This document shows positions 26,690 to 35,246 of a stretch of DNA of 64,000 bases, piece by piece (the stretch's first letter is position 1; each line of letters begins with the position of its first letter). The stretch is from Amycolatopsis balhimycina FH 1894. Its GTDB lineage: Bacteria; Actinomycetota; Actinomycetes; Mycobacteriales; Pseudonocardiaceae. The stretch covers positions 4,474,868 to 4,538,867 of the forward strand of contig NZ_KB913037.1 of NCBI RefSeq assembly GCF_000384295.1. The letters run 5' to 3'. The notes below the pieces were generated by a model. It had not been told where the DNA came from. It saw nothing but the letters and a program-made list of their open reading frames with translations, and did no database searches. The position numbers were made by a program, and so were the translations under genes.

Positions 26690-27548
26690 CCGTCGATGAC
26701 CTCATCGCCTGGTTCGGAGCCCAGATCAGCAGCCGAACGAGACGTCGTAGTTCGGCGGGTAGCCCTTGGTCGGACAGGCGAGCGCGGCTCGCACTCCACC
26801 TTCCATGGCGAGAGCGGTCAGCGGCGGCAGGTAGTCGGCGAGCGTCCAGTCGGCATGGTTCCGCATGTGCCTTCCGATGATCGAGAGCGCCAGCGGCAGG
26901 TGTCCCCAGCAGTTCGGCGATCCGGGCGGCGGTCGCCGGGTCGGCGTCTATCCGGCCCGTCCCGGCGGTGTGGCGCAGCAGGACGAGCGCTTCCCCGGTG
27001 GTGAACACGGATAACGACAGGCTGCGGACACCGTCCAGACGCTGCAAGCTGTTCCGGCTGGTGATCAGGGTCGGGCTAGTCGGCGACCTGGGCAGGAGCG
27101 GCTCGACTTGCTGTTCGTCCAGCGCGTTGTCCAGCACGATCAGCGCCTCGGTCTTGGTCAGGCACCGACGGTACAGCCGGACCCGTTCGTCCTAGGTCTT
27201 TAGGATTGTCTCGCCCGACACTCCCAGGAGCCGGAGAAACGACTCCAGCACGGCGAACGGATCCGCGGGCGGGCCTGCCGGATCGAAGCCGCGCAGGTTG
27301 GCGAACAGCACCGTCCGGTCACCGCCCCGGGCCAAGATCCGGTGGCTGAGGTGGACCGCCAGGGTCGTTTTGCCGACACCGGCCACGCCGGCGAAAGCCG
27401 AGGTCATCGCCATCCCGGCGGCCGTGGGGTGGACCAGGTCGGTGGCCTGCTGCAGCAGTTGGGCGCGGCCGGTGAACTCGAGGATGTCGCCCCGCAGGCG
27501 ATCCCGGACGCTGACGCAAGCGGCGGCTTCGCGCTCCCCGAGCACCAC
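26690..27548 (-). pseudogene. Broken NB-ARC (STAND) ATPase gene
   Basis: The 5' part (27192-27548) encodes ...EFTGRAQLLQQATDL...FAGVAGVGKTTLAVHLSH and VLFANLRGFDPAGPPADP, a normal NB-ARC start with an intact Walker A. It stops at ILKT. After a frame change it continues with LIVLDNALDEQQVEPLLPRSP, LITSRNSL and RIAELLG, and later LPLALSIIGRHMRNHADW in another frame. At least three lesions are needed. It resembles the ATPase part of AfsR-like proteins but lacks the DNA-binding N-terminus and has no TPR region. The 5' side abuts a sugar-permease remnant, so the gene was truncated by recombination. Confidence 0.65.
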
Positions 27549-27555
27549 GCCGAGG

Positions 27556-27870
27556 GAATGCTGCCAGCTACGTGCTGTTCGCGGTGATCGCTGCGCTGAG
27601 CATCGCGCAGTTCCGCCTGCTGCGATAGAAGGACTGATCGGCCATGACAGTCACCCCCGCAGACACCAAGCCGGGCGGTCGCTCCGCCCGAGCCGCGACG
27701 GCCGCGGGCACCTCACGGCGTCGCGACGGGGCACGAGCCCTGATCTACCCGTCCTCACCGTCGCTTTCGCCGCGACGCTGTTGCCGCTCGCCTGGATGCT
27801 CCTGGCGTCGTTCAAGAGCCAGCGCGAACTGCTGAGCAATACCGATGGCATGCTCGGTGCGGTGGGTCTT
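27556..27870 (+). pseudogene. Remnants of a sugar ABC-transporter permease pair
   Basis: The first piece is the last helix of a MalF-like permease (SYVLFAVIAALSIAQFRLLR, stop at 27629). After about 14 nt the ATG at 27644 begins the N-terminus of a MalG-like permease: MTVTPADTKPGGR, then, after a frame change, LPVLTVAFAATLLPLAWMLLASFKSQREL. The order and spacing are those of a carbohydrate-uptake operon. Only about 100 residues in total remain. Confidence 0.5.
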
Positions 27871-27995
27871 CGGAAACGCACCGTATCCGGATCGGGGACG
27901 ATTGATCCGCCATGCGGACGCTCACAAATCCCGTTTCGTGTTGCATGATGATTACTCTCCCCGATCGCGGGGCGTGTCGTGAGGGAGGACCTGAC

Positions 27996-28172
27996 ATGGG
28001 ACAGGTGCGGGGCGAAGTCACCACGAGCATGGTCGATCTGAGCGCGTTATCGCTGGCCGAATTGCGCGACAGTGACGACCCGGCCCTGCTCAGCTCGCTC
28101 CGGCTGGTCACCGGGCAGGCCGAATGCAGCCGGACCGGCGTTCTCCAGAACCAGGCACCGGACGCTCCTTGA
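27996..28172 (+). CDS. FxsA-like RiPP precursor peptide (atypical C-terminus)
   Basis: 58 aa from ATG 27996 behind GGGAGG. The leader MGQVRGEVTTSMVDLSALSLAELRDSDDPALLSSLRLVTGQAE closely follows FxsA precursors (xxSLVDLxxLSLAELxxxDxPALxxSLxRV). FxsA peptides normally end in FxSxx, modified by a radical SAM enzyme into a cyclophane. This one ends VLQNQAPDAP with no aromatic residue, so it either belongs to a different subclass or lost its core by frameshift. It lies 26 bp upstream of the aKG-HExxH hydroxylase gene, which supports a precursor role. No radical SAM gene is in the window. Confidence 0.6.
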   Translation: MGQVRGEVTTSMVDLSALSLAELRDSDDPALLSSLRLVTGQAECSRTGVLQNQAPDAP

Positions 28173-28198
28173 GCCGGGGTTAGGGAACCTACGACGCG

Positions 28199-29977
28199 AT
28201 GCTGGACACCCACCGGGTGTCACTGACGAACCTCGACGCGATGGCCGCGGGGAGGAGTGACGTGGCCGTCGTCGGGCAGCTCAAGCAAGCCGACCGCAGC
28301 AGGCGGCTGACGTTGCTGCGTGCGGTGCTCGACAGCGCCGCCGAGCTGAAGCCCGCGATGTCCCCGCTGCCACCGCTCGACGAAGCGTGGACGTTGCTGA
28401 TCGAGGCGCAGCGACGTGATCCAGCCGCGACCGACCGGGTCATCACGCACCCGCACACTGGCCTGTGGGCGGTGAACGTCCTGCGGCGGCTGGCGAAGGG
28501 CGGGCCCGGAGACCCGCCGCTGTGGGCCGATCTCGGCGGCCTCCACCGGCTGGCTTCCGCCGCGGCGATCCGCGCCGGGCACGACTTCCGGTCCCGGGTA
28601 CCGGTGTGGCGCGGCCGGGTCATGCTGCCCACACTCGGCCTCGCCGACGTTCGGAGCCGCCGGGAGTGGGATTTCGCGCAGGTGCACGCCGAATGCGGCA
28701 ACGTCCTCGTCCGGGGCCCGGCCGGGAGCATGCAGCTCCCGGACGACAGCTCGGCCGACGGCCCGGGCTGGCTGGCCCTGCGTGCCGTGCGCACGGGCGA
28801 AGGCGAGCTGTGGCTCGACGACATCGACCCGTACCGTGAGTTCGACGGCCCTGTCCCGCCTCATCGGCTCGACGTCGGCGAGGTGGCGCGGTGGGCGGAC
28901 AGCCTGCGGGACACCTGGCGGCTGCTCACCGAGCACCATCCCGCGATCTTGTCGGAGCTCGCCGCCGGGCTCAGCACCCTCGTGCCGCGGGCGGCCGTCG
29001 ACCGGTTCACCCCCTACAGTGCGTCACACAACGAGGTCTTCGGTTCTCTGGTCCTGTCCCGGCCGTCGGACGCAACAACGTTCGCGGCAACCCTTGTACA
29101 CGAGTTCCAGCACAGCAAACTCGGCGCTTTGCTGGTTCTAGTCGATCTGCTCGATCCCGCCGGAGACAACGAAACCCCGAGGCTCTACGCGCCGTGGCGC
29201 GACGACCCACGGCCGCCGACCGGGCTGCTGCACGGCGCGTTTTCGTTCCTGGGTGTCACCGCGTTCTACCACGGGCACTACCCGGTCGAGACGGGACTCG
29301 CAGCCCGGGCCGCGCAGTTCGAGTTCGCCTACCGGCGCGAGCAGGCGGCGCACGCCATCAGCACCCTGCTCGCCGACGCGGTCCCCTCGGCGGTCGGCCG
29401 TCGGTTCCTGACCACGGCGCGGGAGCAGCTTCGCGAGTGGGGCACGGAACTGTTGCCGGACGACATCATGCGCGCGGCCGGCCGGGCGAACCTCGACCAT
29501 CGCCTGTCCTGGCGGCTGCGGCACCTGCGGGCAGCAGACCGGGTGGTCGTGGAGCTGGCCGAGGCCTGGCTGCGGAACCGGCCGTGTCCGCTCCGGGCGG
29601 CCGCACCGCCGAGCCTGACTCCGGCGGTGGGGGCCGCCGGGCACGCCCGGCTCGCGCTCACGCGGACGTGGCTGACGGACCCGGACCTGTACGACATCTA
29701 CCGCGCCGAGCCGGACCTGGCGATGGCCGAGATCGCCGGAATGTCCGCGGCGGACCTGGCCCTCGTCGACGGCGACATCACGACCGCGGCCGAGCTGTAC
29801 CGACAGCAGCTCATGACCGCGCCGGATTCAGCGGTGGCGTGGGCCGGGTTCGCCCTGGCGACCCGGCATCCGGCTCTGCTGAGCCGGCCGGAGCTGGTGC
29901 ACGCGGTGCACCGCGCGGTGCGGTCGCGTCGTGGGGTGGTGCCGAATCCGGATCGGCTGGCGCGTTGGCTCAGCTGA
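28199..29977 (+). CDS. aKG-HExxH-type peptide beta-hydroxylase
   Basis: 592 aa. The N-terminus (RVSLTNLDAMAAGRSDVAVVGQL...RRLTLLRAVLD) and the metal motif HEFQHSKLGALL near residues 303-314 match the HEXXH-motif family (TIGR04267). This family was first taken for peptidases and is now annotated as alpha-ketoglutarate-dependent peptide beta-hydroxylases acting on RiPP precursors. The His-Glu-x-x-His pair supplies iron ligands. Downstream, GAFSFLGVTAFYHGHY and a helical C-terminal half are typical. The substrate is probably the FxsA-like peptide just upstream. It is cytoplasmic, with no signal or membrane segment. Transcription ends at the shared terminator 29989-30029. Confidence 0.85.
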   Translation: MLDTHRVSLTNLDAMAAGRSDVAVVGQLKQADRSRRLTLLRAVLDSAAELKPAMSPLPPLDEAWTLLIEAQRRDPAATDRVITHPHTGLWAVNVLRRLAKGGPGDPPLWADLGGLHRLASAAAIRAGHDFRSRVPVWRGRVMLPTLGLADVRSRREWDFAQVHAECGNVLVRGPAGSMQLPDDSSADGPGWLALRAVRTGEGELWLDDIDPYREFDGPVPPHRLDVGEVARWADSLRDTWRLLTEHHPAILSELAAGLSTLVPRAAVDRFTPYSASHNEVFGSLVLSRPSDATTFAATLVHEFQHSKLGALLVLVDLLDPAGDNETPRLYAPWRDDPRPPTGLLHGAFSFLGVTAFYHGHYPVETGLAARAAQFEFAYRREQAAHAISTLLADAVPSAVGRRFLTTAREQLREWGTELLPDDIMRAAGRANLDHRLSWRLRHLRAADRVVVELAEAWLRNRPCPLRAAAPPSLTPAVGAAGHARLALTRTWLTDPDLYDIYRAEPDLAMAEIAGMSAADLALVDGDITTAAELYRQQLMTAPDSAVAWAGFALATRHPALLSRPELVHAVHRAVRSRRGVVPNPDRLARWLS

Positions 29978-29988
29978 AGCTGATACAG

Positions 29989-30029
29989 AAACGCCTCCGG
30001 TCGAGTATTTCCTTCACCCGGAGGCGTTT
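29989..30029. terminator. Perfect bidirectional terminator between convergent operons
   Basis: AAACGCCTCCGG (29989-30000) pairs perfectly with CCGGAGGCGTTT (30018-30029) around a 17-nt loop. The A-rich and T-rich ends make it functional in both directions. It separates the hydroxylase gene (plus) from the vWA/NB-ARC/TPR gene (minus). Confidence 0.85.
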
Positions 30030-30041
30030 GTCCGAAGGCGC

Positions 30042-33000
30042 CTAGATCTGCATCGGGTCGATGTCGCAGTTGGCACGGTGGTTGAACTGCGCGTCGGTGG
30101 TCGCCGGGTGCTCCGGGCCGAGGACCTGGCGCAAGCGCTGGACGGCGGTCAACTGGAGTCTGTCCGCCTCGTCGACGCGACCGAGCCCCCGCAGGTCGAG
30201 GGCCTGGTTGACCAGAAGCGCCAGCGACGACGGGTGATCTGGGCCGAGTATGCGCTCGGAGCGTTCGAGGGTGGCTCGATCGAGTGCGTAAGCGCCTTCG
30301 TGGTCACCGGACGCGGCCAGGTCGCTGGCGTGGTTCGTCGCGCACACCAGCGTGAACGGATGCTCGTGGCCGAGAGCTTCGGTCATGTCAGCCAGCGCTC
30401 GCTCGTTCAGCGCGCGGGCTTGCCCGACCGAACCGTGCAGCCGCAGTGTGACGGCGAGGTTGGTCGCGGCGGCCACGCTGAACGGGTGCTTCTCGCCCCA
30501 CGTCGCTTCGTAGAGGCCTTTGACATGCTCACCGAGCCGCTGGGCCTCGGTGAGGTTGCCGTCCTGGCGGTGCTCGATCGACAGGTCCATCGTCGCCGAC
30601 AGCGCGTCGGGGTGGGATTCACCGTATTTGGTGACCAGACCGTCGGTGGCCTCCATGGCCAGGGTGAGCGCCTTCTTGTCGCGGTGTCGACCCGCTTTGC
30701 GGTAGGCGATCGCGAGGTTCTTGACGGCGGAGAGAGTCATCGGATGCCGTGCGCCGAGGTGGGCCCGCATCCGGCGCACGGTGTCCTCCTGCTCGGTGCG
30801 CGCCCGCAGGTAGTCGCCCGTCTCGCGCAGGTCGACGGACCAGTTGTCCAAGGTCAGCAGCGTGTGCCGGTGGTCCGGACCCAGAACGGTCTGCTTGCGC
30901 TGCGCTGTCTGCTCGTCCAGGTCGCGCGCCGTGGTGAAGTCGCCGACCAACCGTAAGCTCAGCGCGTAGTTGTTGGCCGCGGCGAGCGTGTCCGGGTCGT
31001 CCTCGCCGAAGCGTTCCAGCGCGCTCCGATAGGCAAATTCGTTCATTTGCCGCGCGCGTTCGAAGTCGCCCTTCGCGCGCAGATCCGAGGCGACGCCATG
31101 CATGGTGAGCAGCGTTTCCTCGTGCTTTTCGCCGAGCGTTTCCTGCATCAGCGCCAACGTCCGCTCTGCGACGGCGCGACCTTCGTCGAACCGGCCGAGC
31201 GCGCGCAGCGTGCGTCCCCACCACCGCGAAACGACCAGTGTGTCGGGGTGTTTTTCACCGAGCTTCTCTTTCCAGAACTGCGCGTATTCCCTGGCCATCT
31301 CGAGCGCGCCGGCAGGGTCACCGAAGGCGAACAGGTAGTTGACGGCGTTGATCGCCGTCCGCCGTACCCAGCGGTCGGTGCAGTTGCGGGCGTCGACGGC
31401 CCGGATGTGCGGCAGCATTTCCGCGTAACGCGACCAGTAGTCGACCGAGTCGGGTAGCTTGGGGTCGCGGGTGGCGAGTAACAGGTGCGCGGTGTGGCGC
31501 ACGCGCTCCTGGTCGTCTGGTCCCAGTTTGTTGCGCAGCACCAGCTGCACGAGCCGGTGCAGCTGGAGCGTGTCGCTGCGGTGATCGATCTTGGCGAGGC
31601 TGTAGCGGGTGATCTCCCGGATCGCCCGGCCCAGCTGGATGGGGTCGCCCAGTGTCTCTTCCAGCACCTCGGACGTCGGGACGTTGCGGACACCGCTGAA
31701 CATTGCCCGGGGAATCGGCTCCGGGGAGAAAAAAGCACACACCTCGAGCAATTCCAGCGCGCCGCGGTTTTCGTCGCGCAGCCTGTCCAGCGAAACGTTC
31801 CAAGCGGCTTCGACCGCGACGTCGTAGTCCGCTGGCGGCCGGGTTTGCAGCAGTTCGGTGCGCTTGCTCTCGAACAGGTCCAGGTACTCGTCGGTCGCCA
31901 TGCCGGTTTCGGCGCGCCAGGCCGCGGCCTGCTCGACGGCCAGCGGGAGGTCGCCGAGCACGGTGGCGAGCCGGTCGGCGTCCTCGTCGCCGAGGTCCCG
32001 GTTGCGCCGCTGGAGCAGCGCCCGGCTTTCCTCACGCTGGAATACATCGACCTCCACGGCCTGCGCCACCGCGGACCATTGCGGGTTCCGGGACGTCACG
32101 AGGATGTGGCCCTCACCCCGACGGGGCCAGAACTCGCGGACATCCTCTGGCCGGTCGGCATTGTCGAACACAAGCAGCCAGCGGCGATAGGGTTCGCCGG
32201 AGCCCAGCGTTTCCAGCACGGCGGGCACTGCGGTGTCCACCGACTGCTCCACCGGGAGATCCAGCCGCTTCGCCAGTTTCACCAGCGACGCCTGGATTTC
32301 GGACGGGTTCTCCGAGGGAATCCACCAGATCAGGTCATATTCTTCGGCGTGGCGGTACACGTATTCTACAGCGATCTGCGACTTGCCGATGCCGCCCATG
32401 CCGTGCAGCGCGCCCGGCAGCACCGCAGTGCGGGTCGACTTCGAGAGCTCATCGTGCAACGCCTGCAGGATGTCCCCGCGGCCGATGAAGTTGATGTTGC
32501 GAAGCGGGACTCCGCCCCAGACGGCAGGCTGCCTGCCGGAGCGGCGGACCTCAGTGCCTGGCTCCGAACCGGTGGTGGTCACTGAAGAAATCCTTCGAGG
32601 CTTGATCGGTTCAGCTGCGGAATCTGACGGGGCGGACCTTACCGCTTCGCCATCTAGAGTCGCACTCGCCCCGGGATCGTTACGGGACCTCTGAAAACGG
32701 TCCAAGGCGTCACCCAATCGGTTTGCCCGACGGGTGTACGGGCCGGACAAGGCTCTCAGAACGTCACGTTGAACGGCTATCAGAGGCTCAGTGCGCGAGG
32801 TAACCACCGGTAGGGGGGCGTCGTCTGGAGCGGCGAGGGCGCTCCGCAAATTCGCCACCGAGGGCTCTTGCGGCCCAAGGACGTCTTCGACTACCCGCTG
32901 GACCCGTGCGGTGTCCGCGCGCGACGCCGTCGCCAGCAACCTGCGGCGCAGCCCCGGGGCGAAGTCATACTCGACAGGCGGCGTTTCGCCGTCCGCGGTT

Positions 33001-34226
33001 GCCGGAACCCGGCGAAGCAGGTGCCCCAGCTGGATCTCCGCCAGGTGCGCGGGCCGGGAGTGGGGCATCAGCGTGCCGTGCACCGCCTGCATCACGCGGA
33101 GGGTCAGCGGCGCCGCGGCGAGCAGCCCGGCCAGCCGGATCGCGGGCGAGGTGCTGGTGGCGAGGAAACGGTCGAGCCTATCCGCCGGGGAAAACGCGTC
33201 TTCGGCGGGTGCCGGTTCGCTGTCCGGGGGGTCCTCAACGAGCGACGGTGCCAGCACGGGGAGCCGCACCCCGGCCACGCCGGAGATAAGTTCCGCCCAG
33301 CTGCGCAGGTGCCTCGGTTCCAGCTCCAGCACGGGAATGGGGTTCGCGGTGCCGGGCAGGACGCCGCGCAGGGTCTGCGACACCGCGTGCACTCCGGTCC
33401 AGCTCCAGCGTTCACCCGGCAGGAGGTGGAAGAGGGTGACCTGGCACGTCGTGGCCCACAGGGACAGTAGCTGGAACATCGATCCGCTGCGCCACGCCGG
33501 GCCGACGCCATCGCTGAGGACGACGATGATCCGCCGGCCGCTGGGTTCGGCGAGCTGCGCCGGTTCGCAGCCGGTGCCCGGCGTGGTTTCCACCGCCCGC
33601 ACAACCGGATCGTCGGTGTCCACCGAGACCGTCTTGACGTCGTTGAACGCGCCCTGCCGTTCCAGGAGTGCGCGGAACGCGACGGTGGTGCGTTCCCAGA
33701 ATTCCATGGAAGAACCGCGGTCGAGGACCAGCACGACCCCGAAGGGGTGGCCCCGGGAGGGCCGGTGCACCGGCAGCCACGCCCGGGTCTCCGCCGCGGC
33801 GACCGCGGTTGCCTCTTCGTCCAGTTCGACTTGGTGCTTCAGCCGGACGAGGCGATTCAGCGGCCGCAGCGCCTTCGCCAGTCCCTTAGGCAGGCCCGGC
33901 GGCATCGAGCGGATCGGCGACACCGCCGCGAGTTTCCGTGCGCGCTGCCGCACCGGGATCGGCTCGACCGGAGTGGGTGCAGGTTCGGCCGGGCCGGGTA
34001 GCCGGGCCGGCCTCGGCACCTGGCGGTCGAGCGGCGGGTGTTGGGCGCGGGACTCCGGCGGCGACGGCGTGGGTTCGGGCGGGGGAGACGGCGGGGGCTC
34101 GGGGCGCGGATCCGCGGCGGCGCGCGGCGGTTCGCCCGCCGCGATGCGGGAGGCAAGCCAGACCGCGTCGGCGATCTCGTCGGCGTTGAGCGCCTCAGTG
34201 GCGAGCTGGTCGACCGGGGCAGCCAT
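30042..34226 (-). CDS. vWA-like / NB-ARC / TPR protein (FxSxx-COOH system TPR type)
   Basis: 1394 aa. Residues 1-130 are proline-rich. Residues 140-420 form the SAV_2336-type N-terminal domain, a vWA-like fold with VVLVLDRGSSMEFW (degenerate MIDAS). From about 575 there is an NB-ARC module: NFIGRGDILQALHDEL, Walker A LHGMGGIGKSQIAVEYV near 612 and RRWLLVFDNADRPEDV. Residues about 960-1385 carry TPR units with the GExHPxTLxxxxNLAxxLR motif. This architecture matches the tetratricopeptide protein of FxSxx-COOH systems. It is the third gene of the VMAP-MoxR operon, 3 bp after the MoxR stop. I infer that the vWA part docks with MoxR and VMAP and the NB-ARC-TPR part senses a trigger. Confidence 0.85.
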   Translation of the reverse strand: MAAPVDQLATEALNADEIADAVWLASRIAAGEPPRAAADPRPEPPPSPPPEPTPSPPESRAQHPPLDRQVPRPARLPGPAEPAPTPVEPIPVRQRARKLAAVSPIRSMPPGLPKGLAKALRPLNRLVRLKHQVELDEEATAVAAAETRAWLPVHRPSRGHPFGVVLVLDRGSSMEFWERTTVAFRALLERQGAFNDVKTVSVDTDDPVVRAVETTPGTGCEPAQLAEPSGRRIIVVLSDGVGPAWRSGSMFQLLSLWATTCQVTLFHLLPGERWSWTGVHAVSQTLRGVLPGTANPIPVLELEPRHLRSWAELISGVAGVRLPVLAPSLVEDPPDSEPAPAEDAFSPADRLDRFLATSTSPAIRLAGLLAAAPLTLRVMQAVHGTLMPHSRPAHLAEIQLGHLLRRVPATADGETPPVEYDFAPGLRRRLLATASRADTARVQRVVEDVLGPQEPSVANLRSALAAPDDAPLPVVTSRTEPLIAVQRDVLRALSGPYTRRANRLGDALDRFQRSRNDPGASATLDGEAVRSAPSDSAAEPIKPRRISSVTTTGSEPGTEVRRSGRQPAVWGGVPLRNINFIGRGDILQALHDELSKSTRTAVLPGALHGMGGIGKSQIAVEYVYRHAEEYDLIWWIPSENPSEIQASLVKLAKRLDLPVEQSVDTAVPAVLETLGSGEPYRRWLLVFDNADRPEDVREFWPRRGEGHILVTSRNPQWSAVAQAVEVDVFQREESRALLQRRNRDLGDEDADRLATVLGDLPLAVEQAAAWRAETGMATDEYLDLFESKRTELLQTRPPADYDVAVEAAWNVSLDRLRDENRGALELLEVCAFFSPEPIPRAMFSGVRNVPTSEVLEETLGDPIQLGRAIREITRYSLAKIDHRSDTLQLHRLVQLVLRNKLGPDDQERVRHTAHLLLATRDPKLPDSVDYWSRYAEMLPHIRAVDARNCTDRWVRRTAINAVNYLFAFGDPAGALEMAREYAQFWKEKLGEKHPDTLVVSRWWGRTLRALGRFDEGRAVAERTLALMQETLGEKHEETLLTMHGVASDLRAKGDFERARQMNEFAYRSALERFGEDDPDTLAAANNYALSLRLVGDFTTARDLDEQTAQRKQTVLGPDHRHTLLTLDNWSVDLRETGDYLRARTEQEDTVRRMRAHLGARHPMTLSAVKNLAIAYRKAGRHRDKKALTLAMEATDGLVTKYGESHPDALSATMDLSIEHRQDGNLTEAQRLGEHVKGLYEATWGEKHPFSVAAATNLAVTLRLHGSVGQARALNERALADMTEALGHEHPFTLVCATNHASDLAASGDHEGAYALDRATLERSERILGPDHPSSLALLVNQALDLRGLGRVDEADRLQLTAVQRLRQVLGPEHPATTDAQFNHRANCDIDPMQI

Positions 34227-34229
34227 GCC

Positions 34230-35246
34230 TCAGTCCGTTCCCCGGACGTTGAGCCGCCGCCACAGGGTGTCGCGCAGCACGTCCCAGCTCGCGTCGTTCT
34301 GGTGGGCGCCCGAGGTGGTGAGGTGCACGGCGTTCAGCAGCTGGTCGTTGGCGAGGCCGCCCTCCCGGCCGCTGTTCGCGAGGAACTCGTGGATCAGGTC
34401 GTCGCTGCGCGAGGGCACGTCGTGGAAGTGCGCCGCGACCATGCTGACGAGCTCTTCGAAGCCGGGCTGAGGCATGTCGAGCCGCAGGCAGCGTCGCAGG
34501 AACGCGGGCGGGAAGTCCCGCTCCCCGTTACTGGTCACCACCACGACAGGGAACGCGCGGCACCGCACGTGCCCTTCGCGCACCGTGGCCCGGCCGCCGC
34601 GGTCGTGTGTGAAGACGGTGACTTCCGGCTGGGTGGCGGCGATGCGGGTCAGCGGCTGAATTTCGAAGTCGCCGTCCTCGAACACCGCCAGCAGGTCGTT
34701 GGGCAGGTCGATGTCCGACTTGTCGAGCTCGTCGATCAGCAGCACGCGTGGCCGGTCGTAGGGCAGCAACGCGGTGCCGAGCGGCCCGAGACGGACGAAC
34801 GCGCCGATGCCTGCGCCATCCTCCGCCGCCGCGGCCTGGACCCGGCCGATCGCGTCGTAGGTGTACATCCCGTCGCGGGACTCGGTGCGGCTACTGATCG
34901 GCCAGCGCAGCACCGGGCCGAGCCCCAGCTCTCGCGCGATCTTGTAGGCCACGCTGGACTTGCCGGTGCCGGGGTTGCCGGTGATCAGCAGCGGACGTCG
35001 CAGCAACAGCGCTGCGTTCACGGTCAGGATCTCCTCGGGCGCCGCGTCCCGCGCCGAGGCCACGGCCGGCACCCCGAGCCGCCGGACGAACTCGGCGTCG
35101 GATGCCGGCGGGACCGGCAGCGGCGGCCCGCCGTCGAACGTGCGCCAGCTGGGCGGGGCGGGCAGTTCGGCGGCCTCCTCGACGGCGCGCGGCGGCAGCC
35201 CGTGACCGTGGTAGAGGCACCATGGCGGGATCTCGGCACCACTCAT
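34230..35246 (-). CDS. MoxR-type AAA+ ATPase
   Basis: 338 aa from ATG 35246, which overlaps the VMAP stop (ATGA). AAA+ motifs are clear: Walker A GNPGTGKSSVAYKIA, Walker B RVLLIDELDKSDIDLPNDLL, sensor 1 VVVTSNGERDFPPAF and arginine finger region LRRCLRLDMP. MoxR ATPases act as chaperone-like remodelling machines with vWA-domain partners. In the vWA-MoxR-VMAP systems described in actinobacteria, all three proteins are encoded together, as here. The 110-residue N-terminal extension (PPWCLYHGHGLPPRAVEEA) is specific to this subtype. Confidence 0.85.
   Translation of the reverse strand: MSGAEIPPWCLYHGHGLPPRAVEEAAELPAPPSWRTFDGGPPLPVPPASDAEFVRRLGVPAVASARDAAPEEILTVNAALLLRRPLLITGNPGTGKSSVAYKIARELGLGPVLRWPISSRTESRDGMYTYDAIGRVQAAAAEDGAGIGAFVRLGPLGTALLPYDRPRVLLIDELDKSDIDLPNDLLAVFEDGDFEIQPLTRIAATQPEVTVFTHDRGGRATVREGHVRCRAFPVVVVTSNGERDFPPAFLRRCLRLDMPQPGFEELVSMVAAHFHDVPSRSDDLIHEFLANSGREGGLANDQLLNAVHLTTSGAHQNDASWDVLRDTLWRRLNVRGTD

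Noticed and set aside
26600..26690. Plus-strand peptide SYTEAYREMVRLLGLKHAGHPDYREK-stop
   Set aside because: It looks like a gene tail but cannot be assigned to a family and lies in decayed DNA.
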